Origin: Holothuria scabra
Lineage: Eukaryota; Echinodermata; Holothuroidea; Aspidochirotida; Holothuriidae
Reading direction: 5' to 3'
Length of the DNA: 64,000 nucleotides
Assembly (NCBI GenBank): GCA_037179385.1
Contig: CM074187.1
Coordinates: 11,223,450-11,287,449 of the forward strand
Position numbers and translations under genes: made by a program. Each line of letters begins with the position of its first letter. The first letter of the stretch is position 1. This document shows, one piece after another, positions 34,301 through 45,705 of the stretch. Under the pieces are notes generated by a model, which was given only the letters and a program-made list of their open reading frames with translations, did not search any database and was not told the DNA's origin.

Positions 34301-35872
34301 GTACAGTATTTTTTTACTTACCAATTTGAATCAAAACTGGTAATATCATCATTTGAAGTATTTTATAAGCAGAACCTTATGGTTTTGTGTGGTACAGTTG
34401 CATGGATGGTGTTCACTCATCATGTGCATATACAGTACTTTCCCCTTGCTATGTCTAAATTGTGGGGAATGCATGGTGCCCCATCAGGGCCCTTTAGTGG
34501 TACCTGCACCAGGCTTAGGCCTCAAGTGGGTTCTCTCATCCTCTGCAGTAGGCCATACAGGCATACACTGCAGCCTTCAAGCACACTTTTTCTTGATGAT
34601 TGTGTGAGGTCATCAAACTGCATTCCCAGGGACAGGTCCAGGTCAGACAGAAATGAGAGCCCTCTTCACAGGTGTGTTAATTGAGGACATCCTCAAAGCT
34701 AAAGCTTGGATTACCCCTAGTCCCATGTAGTTTGTTTCTCTCGAACACTCTCTTCTGAGGTCACCAGCGTTTGCGTTTCTCTGAAAAAGTCATTGTAATT
34801 TTCCTTTTTTTACAACCACTCAAAATTTCGCGTTGTAATTTTTTAAAATTTCTGGGTAAATAATTAAATCTGCAATGCCTATCGCATTAGCAGTAAACAG
34901 CAACATTACGCCTAGCCTACAGGCTATGGCCTAACCTTACAACAACGTTCCATTTATGCTCTAGCAACAGGTGTAGCTTTACCTGGAGTTAGCAGTATTA
35001 CACTCAACAACTTGTATTTCCAAACAGTGTACATATACAGTATGTATGGCAGGGCTGATCTGGAGCATTCGTTATCACTTGTCAAAAGTTGTAAGACATT
35101 GGAAAAGACCATTATTTTGGAGAGAGTGTTTTATGAGTTGAATTTTCTGTCGTAAAGATGGGCACATAAAATTTTATTTGTACGACAGAATTGTATTGTT
35201 GTTCGTAAGAAAAATTTCTGTCGGCATTGATAAACGCCCATTTCAACGTAAAACGCAAACCCTGGAGGGCACCATTAGTCTCCTTGCTCTGGGCTCCCCA
35301 ACAATGCTCAGTGCCACTCTAATGCAAATTAAATGTTAAATGTAGCAAGGGGTAAGTATGTACTGTAAGCCTGCAATGTGAATTTACTGTGGGATCACAT
35401 GATCACTCTAAAGGTCTTCATGCAAAACCTCCCAGATGGGATGCATGGAGTGTAGGCTTGTGCCTTAGTGACTGTAAGTATACAAAAAATGAAATGGTGA
35501 AAAATACCTGAGGGTCAGAGTCACCTGACTTGAATGGAGAGGATTTCAAATGGCCAGTGAGGTGGGGGCAAGTTGGGAGAGTGTAGGCAGTATACTTTTG
35601 AAAGATCAAAAGAGGGCTGCTCTTCGGTTATTGAGAAAAAAATTCCTGTCGTACAATGATTCAAGCATTGTCAAATGGAAACATTACTTGTCTATCTGGG
35701 AGTGAAGTTGTCTCAGACAACCCAGCAAACCACGTAATTGCAGCCCTGTAGATCTCCAAGAAATGGTCATTCTTTTCATATCATGTAATTTGTATCATGA
35801 AGTAATATCAAACAGTGACAGATGGCAGTCGATATATATGTGTAACATGTTGTTTCTTATTTTACCTTTCAG
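34301..35872 (+). other. NFE2L intron between proximal first exon and shared exon
   Basis: GT donor at 34301, AG acceptor at 35871-35872 after the pyrimidine-rich TTTCTTATTTTACCTTTCAG. No other feature recognised. Confidence 0.7.
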
Positions 35873-36854
35873 GACATGAACCTGATTGAAGCAATGTTCA
35901 TGCAGGACATTGATATGGGTGTAACCCGTGAGGATACATTCCTAGGCAAAACAGAACTGGAATTAGAGAAACCCAAATCAGTCGATAGTTCTGACAAACT
36001 TCCACACAACGACTGGCAGTACAGTATAGACTGTGAGACTGGTGAACATCTTCCAATTGCACCACAAGAAGAGACACCAGAACTTGTCACTGTAGCACCA
36101 AATCAAGCTTCACCGGTACCTGATGGACGACTGTCATTTGAGGATTGCCTTAGTCTGTTAGATGGCTTTAACCCTGAGACAGACCTCCCTAACTCAAGGC
36201 AAGTGCCACAGCTTGTTGATGCAGTAGAAATTGAACAGAGGTGGCAAGATTTAGCCAGCATCTCTGAACTTCAGCTGACCCCAACGGTACCAAGAGAAAG
36301 TAGCAATGGCACTTCTCCAAATAATCTTCAAAATTCAGCGTGGAATAGTACTTTGATTACAGATGATATGAATGTGTTTGCCTACAATGCCACAACAAAT
36401 GGCAATGTCAACCTTCAGAATGCAACAAGTCCTCAACTGTCTTTGTTCAACAACATTAGTCAACCAATGTCTGACAATCAGTTGCTGACTGTGGATACTG
36501 GTGATAATCAAATTTTTTCTGCCACTAATGACACTCTCATGAACACAAGCACAGAATTGTTCTCACCTATCAACAGATTTAGTAGTATGTCCATTAGTGC
36601 AGTACCATCTCCTGCTAGTAGTGATAACTCATCTGTCAACCTCACAATGTTAATGATGGGGTCTCAAGCATTGGAAATGCCAAGCACCCCAGAAAGCAGT
36701 ATTATCACCTCTCCAACTCCTCAGAACACTTCTCTTCTTCTGGAGCTCCTGAATACTACAGATGCAATGGCAAACAACACTGAGATGGACTCAGACATGC
36801 AGGAATTGGATAACATGTTGGACGTGCTGGAATCAATAAATGATGAAGATGGCA
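35873..36854 (+). CDS. NFE2L: NFE2L shared exon: Keap1-binding motifs, activation region, sequon-rich segment
   Basis: Encodes 327 codons plus one base. It starts DMNLIEAMFMQDIDMGVTRE, the counterpart of the DLG motif of Neh2 with Met in place of Leu. About 40 residues later comes CETGEHLPIAP, a perfect ETGE, the high-affinity Keap1 Kelch ligand (residues 78-81 of the short isoform; human Nrf2 79-82). EIEQRWQDLASISELQ resembles the Neh5-type activation motif. The C-terminal part is Asn/Ser/Thr-rich with 12 NxS/T sequons, as in the NST domain of Nrf1. It ends in acidic MDSDMQELDNMLDVLESIND. The donor GGCA|GTAAGT leaves phase 1. Confidence 0.9.
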
Positions 36855-38166
36855 GTAAGTACCTCACTCCTATCATGTTGCAACTTCATAAGTAAATATA
36901 GTCATTGTAAAATACAAATGTATTTGGCGTGGCATGCAAAGAATAGATAAATGAAGGTGGTCTGCTTATCCAAGGTGGTTTGTAAATCTCTGATATGTTG
37001 CATAGTATTTCACTGTAAATTAGCAGTTCTTCAGGTTGGGTGGGAGGAGGGGGGAGGGCAGGTATTCACACCCAACATAAATATGAGAACAGGGCTAAGT
37101 GTCTTGGTGCATCACAAAAAATGATTACATTTATTTCCACTTCAGACCAATTTCCATGTATATTTGGTACAGAATCAACATCTCCAAGCCTTTGAGTTAA
37201 GAATTCACTCTTCCTGTTTAAGATGTACAGAGGCTGTTTTGGTTTTTTTTTTTTTTTTTTTTGTAGCATAGGTCAACTTTGTGACAAATGAAGTGAGTCT
37301 TGTCAGATTTCACCAGTCATACATCACCCAATGACACCCATGACCTTCATGGTTGGACCAGTAACCAAATAAGAAGTTTTCCAGAGACTTAAAAGCAAAT
37401 GGGTCCTTTCTTAAAACCCATCAGCTCCTTAGCCATGTGGCTAAAAAGCAAATAGGCCTACTCAAGCTCTGCTCCCTGAGGATGCAGCCCTGCAGTGTGT
37501 TTGCAACTGACAGGAGTAAAAAGCAATTGAAACACCAGAACCAACACTGCAAAAGTGTCAATCAGTAGTAAATTTATTGCATTCAATCAATAATAGAGTG
37601 ATTTTTTTAGCTTCAGCAGTCCAACACACTTATACAGTGGTATTGGAAAACATGTCAGTCAGATATGCTTGACTCATTGTGTCATTACTTGAACTTTAAT
37701 ACGACTGCAACATATTGCATCATTTGCATTTCCGCAAATTTTCTTTTTCAAAAAAGAGAATTATGATCAGTACATTTTACTTCATTGCACTACATTTCAT
37801 CATACTTCTATTGTAACATGGCAGAAATTTCTGTACATACTCTACTCTTGGTTTTGTCACAAAATTATGTGGAGTCATGAATTTTCATGACATTAAAAAA
37901 AATCACTGTTGGAGAGACCTTATGGGCAGTCTGGTTGTGAATTCTGACAAATGATGGTATATCTTCCTGTTAAAATTATCTACTAGAATGTAACCATGTT
38001 CCATGTTTATGGTGAAATGACAGATTGCTATTGTATAGAGAAGTCTTTGTTCATACAATAGTTTATTAATGTCATAGTGAAAATTTGACTTGCTTTTCCG
38101 GAATCCCTCATTCAGTTGAAACCAGTGAAATTTAAAAAGAAGTTTTTTGTTTGTTCTTCTTATCAG
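36855..38166 (+). other. NFE2L intron
   Basis: Donor GTAAGT at 36855; acceptor TTGTTCTTCTTATCAG ending at 38166. A T-run lies near 37240-37262. No TE recognised. Confidence 0.8.
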
Positions 38167-38292
38167 CTCCCATGGACATTCTCAGTGAAGATGGTTCTTT
38201 CAATGGAGGAGATTCTGATGACAGTGTGGAAGGTGCCACAGGTTTCAATCTGGATGCTTTCAAGGGAGAGCTGAATAAAGGATATAACAGAG
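38167..38292 (+). CDS. NFE2L: NFE2L shared acidic exon
   Basis: 126 nt, 42 codons, phase 1 to phase 1. The residues include PMDILSEDGSFNGGDSDD and SVEGATGFNLDAFKG. It is acidic and Ser-rich, and probably continues the transactivation and Neh6-like linker region between the activation domains and the CNC domain; it has no motif I can name with confidence. The acceptor is CTTATCAG|CT and the donor AGAG|GTGTGT. Skipping it would keep the reading frame, so an isoform without it is possible. Confidence 0.8.
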
Positions 38293-39628
38293 GTGTGTAG
38301 TACTTTGAAATTGGTTTAAAAACTGGGGGTCAACCGATACATGATTTTTTGCTGACAGGCGGATGTACACACTTTCCTATTAAACTTCTGCCCATATCCC
38401 ATCCAGTCTGATGTTTTAATTTGAATGCTCCTAATATCATATCACAGGATGACTGGACAATCCTTACTACCTTGTGAGCTGTACAGGAAGCAGTATGCCT
38501 GCCCATTGTTTGATAATAGATGGCCTTGCTAACTCATAGCAGTGTCACAGAAACATCTATAAATGTTGGAAAATTAAGTTGGCCTAAATTTACAGATCAG
38601 TTGCTTTTCTGAAAGTGGTTATCAGTTGATCCCTAGTTAAGAAACTATCATTGGTAATCTCTTTAAAATTCCATGTCACAATGTAAAGTTTGTCTGGAAG
38701 TGTGAAAATTTGAATACGTGTCTTAGGTTTTGCAGGGTATAATCAGTGACAGGTCAAAGTCTTGTGATGAAATACCAGTGCTGATGAGAGTAAAACAGGA
38801 TGATGGAATTGACCCCTTGTTATCAGATGAAGAATATAGTTGTTTTGTTTTCATTTAATTGACTTGAATTCAGAGAGGTCTGTTGTGCTGTTGTAATTTA
38901 TAGCAACTTTCTTCCCTGTACCAATTATTTTCTTGAACTGTTGTGATGGTGAGATGGCAAGAAATTGTGACTCTCTAAGTTCACAAGTGGATGTAGCAGA
39001 CAGAGGAGATTTTTGTTGGTAAATTGAGGTGATTATTTCACTGAAGTATTGAAACATTACGATTTGTACATGACGGTCAGTGGCCTCTAAACAACAGTTT
39101 ATTACATTTTCGACAATGTGGTTTCTCTCCCTGTTTGGAAGTTTTTTAAATGACAAATATCACTCTCAGTGAAGAAGTAATCGTGATCAGTAAGACAGAT
39201 CAGAGATACTTAAATACAATGAATGGGTTATTGGAATTCTCATAATGCACAAAAAAAGGGTAAAATAATTCAAGGTGTCCATTCTTTGGTCTTTGATAGT
39301 GTAGTTGTTAGAGTGAATCTGTGCACTAGATTCCCTACAGTACACTGCTGTGTGGCTAGCCATTGTAAAGATTGTGGTTGAAAGTTTTGAAGGCTATCAC
39401 TGAACCATTTGCTTTGGTCAACCTGAATCATCAGTGTATGTTATGGAATTTGTGCAGATGAGGCCACATGATATCACACAGGGATCCCATACTGTCAGGT
39501 AATTTGCTGCAAATATTTTTGAATGTGTTGCAGGCCCAAAGTTCCATTAAAGTAACTTTTTGGGGAACACATCATTGTTGGAGATTCTTTGACTGACCGG
39601 AAGGGTCTTGGGGAATTTTGTGCCTTTT

Positions 39629-40530
39629 TGGTTTCGATGAAAGAGAAACCTATGCATTCACGATGGCGTGTGTGTGTATGTATGTGTGTATGTGCGTGTG
39701 TGTGTGTGTGTGGATGTATGTGTGTGTGCGTGTTTGTGACACTTTGCTTGTTAACACGATATCTCAAGAAGGGAAGGTCTGAATGTTTTCAAACTTGGTA
39801 CATGGATGCCCCATAGTGAGAGGAAGAACCCTATTGTTTTTGGTGGGGGTCAAAGGTCGTATGGGGTCACCAGGGGTCAAACTCTGAAAACCTTGTTAAC
39901 ATGATATCTTGAGTTAGAAATGTTGGATGAATGTCATACTTGGTATGTAGGTGCATTATTGTCAGAGGAAGAACCCTATTGTTTTTGGTGGGGGTCAAAG
40001 GTCATTTGGGGTCAAAAGGGGTCAGACCCCGAAAACCTCGTTAACATGATATCTTGAGATTGGAAACTTGGATGAATGCCATACTTGGTACATAGATGCT
40101 CCACAGTGGGAGGAAGAACCCTATTGTTTTTGTTGGGGGTCAAAGGTCGTATGGGGTCACCAGGGGTCAGACCCCGAAAACCTTGTAAACGCGATATCTT
40201 GAGGTAGAAAGCTTGGATGAATGTCATACTTAGTATCTAGATGCATTATTATCAAGAGAATAAACCTACTGTTTTTGGTGGGGGTCAAAGGTCATGTGGG
40301 GTCGCCAGGGGTCAAAATCCGAAAACATCGTTATCACTATTTCTTGAGATAGAAAACTTAGATGAATGTCATACTTGGTAGGTAGATGCAATATTGTCAA
40401 GGGACGAACCATATAACTTTTGGTGGGGGTCAAAGTACATTTGGGGTCACCAGTGGTCAAATCCGAAAACCTAATTATTACGACATCTTGAGATAGGAAA
40501 CTTGGAATGAATGTCATTTTTAGGTAACAG
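39629..40530 (+). mobile_element. Element with about 145-bp tandem repeats carrying nuclear-receptor half-sites, 3'-truncated (copy A)
   Basis: It begins GGTTTCGATGAAAGAGAAACC and a (GT)n tract (39669-39740). Six tandem units of about 145 bp follow, each starting CTTGTTAACnnGATATCTTGAG (near 39748, 39891, 40037, 40181, 40327, 40472) and each ending with GGGGGTCAAAGGTCAT-like hexamer repeats. The inverted 3' terminus present in copies B and C is missing. The layout (short inverted end, microsatellite, core tandem repeats) resembles non-autonomous Helentron-type (HINE/pearl) elements, but I cannot confirm the class. Confidence 0.65.
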
Positions 40531-41545
40531 TGTTCTCCACTAGCTGTTTTTGACCACAGGTGCACAACCAGGATAAAATCCGAAGTTTCCACCACCCCCT
40601 CCCCCACCCCCTCCCTGGCACAAAAACAAAAACATTGGCCGCCCAGCCCAAAATTCTCTTGCACTAAGCCTAAAGCTAAAATTAGCAGTTTGAACACATG
40701 TGGATGGCATAAGATTTGAGCAGATGCGCGCTGAAATATAGCTTGCTTGGCGGACGTGTCTGGCAACTGCTTCAATATTTTGCACTATGTAATAACGAAG
40801 GAGAAGTGCACATTCGACACCTGCCAAGAAGACAAGGTGAACTTCAACAGGAAATTTTTGTGGAAATTGTGATTGTTCCATACACCAATGATCGATCACA
40901 TACTTTAAGCGCAATCACAACAACTACCCGCGGCACATTCACTGCTTTCTCAGTGTGTACAGCTTAGCTAAAGGATCTCGCAAATTTCGACAATGGAATC
41001 TCGGAAAAAAGTTCGCCATTATAAAAGGGGAAAAAGGTAAATAAATTAACGATATTCTACAGTGTCAATTCTTGGCTTTTGGAAAAATTGAAAACACCAA
41101 GTGTCTACCTCCCTTAACTGAGAAATTTAAGCCCAAAATGTATGGTTTGATTCAGCAAGTGAGCTAACGTTAGTACTTTCTGCATACGTTTGTGCTAGTC
41201 AGCAGTAGCCTACATTCCTTTCACAAAGCAGGATCGAGTACTGAAAAGGGTCAATAAAAATCCATGTGGCCAAGAACATCTAAAATATTGTCAAGGCGTG
41301 TGTAATAGTCCCTCATACAACAATGTGCAATACTTTTGTGAGCTTAAGGCTTAAAGTTTTTCTCTAAGATATAATTTTCTTCAGCATGTCTTGGCACTTT
41401 TGCCATTGCCTAAGGTATAGCACATAGGCCTAGGCTAGCCTATGTACATTGTGAACCTATTCCTATACATATGATGTTTATCTGCAATATCCTAACTAGT
41501 AACTGGGAAAGCTGTGCAGTGGTGAATGCTTTCTTTTTTATTTTT

Positions 41546-42300
41546 GGTTTCGATGATAAGAGAAACCAGTGGGATCATAATGGCGTTCGTGTGTATGTAT
41601 GTATGCGTGGGTGTGTGTGTGTTTGTGACACGTTGCTTGTTAACACAGTATCTCAAGATAGAAATGTCTGACAGTTTTTAAACTTAGTACATAGATGCAC
41701 CATATTGAGAGGAAGAACCCTTCTGTTTTTGGGTGGAGGTGAAAGGTCATCTGGGGTCACTAGGGGTCAAAGTCTGAAAACATTGTTAACACTATATCTC
41801 AAGGTAGGAAACTTGGATAGATTTCATAATTGGTATGTGGATGCGTTATGGTCAGGAGATAGTTGCTTTTGTTTTTGGCATAGGTCAAAGGTCATCTGGG
41901 GTCAGTGAGGGTCCAAGTCTGGAAATCTGGTTAACACGATATCTCAAGATAGGAAGCTTGGATAGATTTCATATTTGGGTATGTAGATGCATTATAGTCA
42001 GGAGATGGTCCCCATTGTTTTTGGCAGAGGTCAAAGGTCATCTGGGGTCAGCTGGGGGATCAAAGTCTGAAACCTTTTTAAATGTGATCTTTCAAGATAG
42101 CTGTCTGTCTCTCTCTGTCTGCATGTTTGTCTGTCTGTGTATGTCTTTAATGGAGGTCAAAAGTCATCTGGAATAACAAAATTATTTTTTGAACATGCTA
42201 GTGTAACACTTGACTGTGAAGATAATGGTGCATGATGGCATTATTTGAAATGGAAAATTTATATATCATCGAAACCTCAATGCATTTTTGCATTCTGGTT
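41546..42300 (+). mobile_element. Same family, complete copy B
   Basis: The left end GGTTTCGATGATAAGAGAAACC and the right end ATATCATCGAAACCTCAATG are inverted. Between them are a GT tract (41590-41625), about 3.5 units of about 145 bp and a CTGTCTGT tract (42101-42145). It contains perfect DR1 sites AGGTCAAAGGTCA at 41882-41894 and 42028-42040. It is in the same orientation and intron as copy A. The open frames over it are not genes. Confidence 0.75.
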
Positions 42301-44118
42301 TAAGGAGCCAGGGTGCAAGATTTTTCACTATAACAGAACAAATTATATTAAGTTTTGGTGGTTTACCCTGGTAATAGGATTTTTTGAGGCTTCATTACAC
42401 TTCTTAAGTTTGGGTGGAGGGAAAATTGTGCCCCCAGCTCTGGATATGACCGAAGAAACCTTTTCTGCTTAAATATTTTCCTAAGTCATTAACCTGTACC
42501 AGCCAATTGCATGGAATTCAAGCTCTCTGGCATGTTGACAAGCAGGCAACCTTTAGTGAACTGCACAGTAAAAATTGCAATTTTGAAAGGAAATGATTCA
42601 CATGATTTCATTTTTGGTCTTCCCTGTTGTGTTTATACTTGACACACATGGTCCATGTGCAGATTTTATGCTTGTGACTCTTTGGCATTCTGAAATTGCA
42701 AAACACTGTTGCTATGGTTGCAGCCAACACAACAAGTAGTTGTGTGACAGCAATGATTCACATCCTGGTCAAATGCTGTGCCCTGTTCTTACAGTAGACT
42801 TCTTCTTGGCTTCTGGGTAAATGTACCACAGGATTACTCCCACATCAAGATTGCTGGTGTAGGAGGTCATGAATTTTGCTGTAAATGGCATTGGAGGGCA
42901 TGTGAAGCTAGTGATTTGTGTGGCCAAGTACAGTGTGAACTGTTAGCCACTTAAATAGGCCTGCCCTAAAGTTACACACAGAGATTAATAGCTAAACAAA
43001 ATGGATTTGTATGTTAATTTTAAAAATAAGCTTCTACAAGTTTACAGGATTAGCACTTCCTCCTACATTGAATGTACTGTAGTAACTGGTCATCAACCAG
43101 CTATGAATGCAAACCACCCAACATTGCTTGCAGTGTTGTGTGATATCCTATCTGGTAGGAAAGTACAATCAGTCTAAAATGGTAATTTGTCACTTGAGTC
43201 AGAGTTGTGGTGACTTGAGTTCACTGCAGTCATGCTCTGGTCATGAATTTAGACAGGCAAACTTGAGTCTGTTTCCAAAGGTCTTGTGCAGACATCACAT
43301 GATGCTAATGACAGAGGTCTTTCATGTCTATGGCTCTGATGATTTCACCAGTATTTGTATATCTGCCATAACCTTTGTGTAAACAAAATCTAAGATAGTA
43401 AAAGCCATCTTTAGAAGTTTGCAAACTAAACAGGTGGTAGGGTATGCAGTACATGGGCTCACAGTATTGTCATTTAATCGAGCTTGTGTAGTGTCATATC
43501 AGAATGCTAGCAGTATGCGTTCCAACAAATATGATGGATTTCAATCGGAATTTGCAATTAATGAGAGAACAGCCACTTCGCATTATCATTTACAGTTGTT
43601 GCTGTATGTGTGTTTGATTTTTAGGCAAGACAAAAGCTTGCAGTTTCAACAGTTTTAAATTTTGGCATGATGCATCATTACATGGTTTCTATCGACATCA
43701 GTGGATCCTAAGTATTTTACTGATGCAGTCTTTCATAGAATATAAACATTAACTTTGTAATTTTTCTGCATGGCACTGTTGACTGTTTTGATGACATATC
43801 ATCATGTGTTGGGGCACAACACACAAGGTATCTACAGTATAGTAAGTTAGAGGACATAATCACGCTTGTCATTTCCACTTCTTCTGTAGACCTATGCTAA
43901 ATGTAAATACTGTAGGAAGTTAAGACCTTCCTAAATTTTGGCTCAGATTTTTATTTTTAGTTCACTTGACCACATTTTCAAGTAGATAAGCCAGAATTAT
44001 GTCTAGTAGGTACAATGCCATGGTTTGGGGTGGTATTTTTCTTCAGAGTGTTGTCTCAAAGAGTTGATAGGAGTGCAACTGGGGTTGAACTGGCATAAGA
44101 ATATTGCAGTGTTTTCAT
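42301..44118 (+). other. NFE2L last intron, nothing recognised
   Basis: Small frames (43107-43382, 43419-43658, plus) have no domain and lack good splice sites in a matching phase. Confidence 0.4.
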
Positions 44119-44126
44119 GGTGTATT

Positions 44127-44322
44127 CATGGGTGGAAAAAGTTGGGAAGCTGGGAGGCTCCTTCCCAGGAAATTTTGCCATCTGGAGGAAAATTTAGGAA
44201 ACTGGAGGGAAATTTCCCATTTCTGTAGATGAAAACATGGGGGGAATTGTGGTAAATTTAATTCCCTTCTAGGGAAATAATTTCACTCCCTTCCTGGGAA
44301 ATTAACATTTTTTCCAGCCCTG
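44127..44322. mobile_element. hAT-like MITE, 196 bp, perfect 8-bp target duplication
   Basis: The left end CATGGGTGGAAAAA and the right end TTTTTCCAGCCCTG are inverted repeats. The flanks are GGTGTATT (44119-44126) and GGTGTATT (44323-44330). The interior carries GGGAAATTT / AATTTCCC inverted blocks. No coding capacity. Confidence 0.82.
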
Positions 44323-45209
44323 GGTGTATTGGCAATTTAGTAAACTTGAACAATTCAAATCCAAAAGTATATTTTAAAAAATAAGGAGAAATCAAACATT
44401 GGTAAGCAGTATTAATGGCTGTGACATTATGCTTTAGTAAAGTCAGCAGTTAATAGAAATTGTGATAAGAAAGTAGGCCAAAGTTTATGACATGGCAATT
44501 TCATCAGGATCTCAGAAAAAATCCTCTTTTAACTCCACATTCGAAAACTTTATTGGCTCCTGAGCTTTTGAATGAGCAGTTAGTCAATCTTGCAAAAGAG
44601 TAGTAATAATTGGTAATGGTATTATTCAACTTTTAACTGCCCTGTAGACTATTTTGATTCTCCCTAGTTCATTTGAGGGAATATCTGGCAAGAGTTGAGT
44701 CACACAAAGGATCCTGTATCTCAAAACCCCATACTGACGTCACAGTTACGCATGAAGGCTGGTACTATTTGTTTGTTAGCTATGGCTGAATGATTGAGTT
44801 GAAAGGTTGCTCTTACCTTGAAATACTCTGCTAAACCTGAAGACCAATAGCCAAAAAGTTCACACTATTTTGGGGTTGCAGGGAGTGATTCATACCCAGT
44901 TGGAGCTCTGATGTCAGCAAAGTGACGTTATCTACTTAGCAGGTTATTTCCTTTTGAGGCTTAAAATTACCAGTAGGACAGGAAAGGTTGAATAAGCCCA
45001 ATAAGCAGACTATAACAAAACAAAGATGACTCTTTATTCAGGAAGGATTTGATGTGAGCTCAGTCTTGTTGGTTACTAGGTTTAAGCATTCTGTGACTAG
45101 CATTCAGAAGGTGCACAGTATTATTTGTGAATGGTCCTTAGTCCTTGGTCTGTTAGGATGGCGATACTTACTTCCCTTATTTTTTCAGCCCATCTTCATT
45201 TCTCTGCAG

Positions 45210-45230
45210 TGTCTGAGGAAGACATGTCAG
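45210..45230 (+). CDS. NFE2L: Candidate 21-nt in-frame microexon of NFE2L
   Basis: A very good acceptor (CATCTTCATTTCTCTGCAG, pyrimidine-rich for over 25 nt) is followed by 21 nt and the donor TCAG|GTTGGT. In phase 1 it would insert seven residues, V-S-E-E-D-M-S, before the glycine-glycine that opens the last exon, keeping frame. The inserted EED would extend the acidic linker. There is no transcript evidence, and short open segments with chance splice sites are common. Confidence 0.25.
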
Positions 45231-45591
45231 GTTGGTCAACAGGAAATGTGCTTGTAGATCTGTGTTTTTCTGCCTTTTTTCTTCTTTCTTCTTTCTTCTC
45301 TTATTGTATTGAAAGTCCTTAAATTATTTCTATGAGTCCAATGTTGTTTTACCCTTCATGTGTTTGGACCATTCCTATTCCTCTATGGTTTTACCAGGCT
45401 TTTCCCCCTGTCTCTTTCCTGAAAACCATGGCCAAGATGTTTTTATGTACTCAGACTAATTTGTTGTTTCTTGAGGTGTCAACAAAGTTACTTTACTTTG
45501 GAAATCACTAATGTGGGCTGGACCTAGCTGTGGTGTGTATTGTGTACAGAATGTATGATGTGTAAACCTTTTTTGTTCTTGTCCTTTTCAG

Positions 45592-45601
45592 GCTGTCTAC
45601 A
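45592..45601 (+). other. Candidate 10-nt poison microexon of NFE2L
   Basis: Acceptor TTGTTCTTGTCCTTTTCAG, then GCTGTCTACA, then the perfect donor GTAAGT. Including it would shift the last exon out of frame and reach a TGA after about 20 codons, removing the bZIP domain. It could be a splicing decoy or regulated off-switch; there is no direct evidence of use. Confidence 0.2.
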
Positions 45602-45705
45602 GTAAGTCTGTGTACATTTATACAGAAATGCATGTATGATGTCACAGTAGTATGAATAAAATAGAAGAAAATCTGCTAAGCTTTTTTCTGTGTTTGTATT
45701 TTCAG

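Larger units (their letters stand above)
38293..45705 (+). other. NFE2L last intron, 7.4 kb, with inserted repeats
   Basis: The intron holds two DR1-repeat elements (39629-40530, 41546-42300), a hAT-like MITE (44127-44322) and two candidate microexons (45210-45230, 45592-45601). Otherwise it is non-coding. The acceptor is TGTGTTTGTATTTTCAG. Confidence 0.7.

Noticed and set aside
34301..34684. Extension of the 183-codon exon to a 310-residue protein
   Set aside because: A consensus donor stands at 34301, the next exon is in matching phase, and NFE2L similarity ends at the donor.
39495..39816. His/Thr-rich and Val/Cys-rich open frames
   Set aside because: They are translations of the (GT)n tract in a repeat element.
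39629..40530. CRISPR-like array (regular repeats with spacers)
   Set aside because: The repeats are about 145 bp, adjoining, without unique spacers, and in an animal intron; they are transposon core repeats.
40266..40914. Two long overlapping minus-strand open frames (169 and 124 codons)
   Set aside because: Most of the first is antisense to the DR1 tandem repeats, and the second runs through a C-rich stretch; no domain in either.
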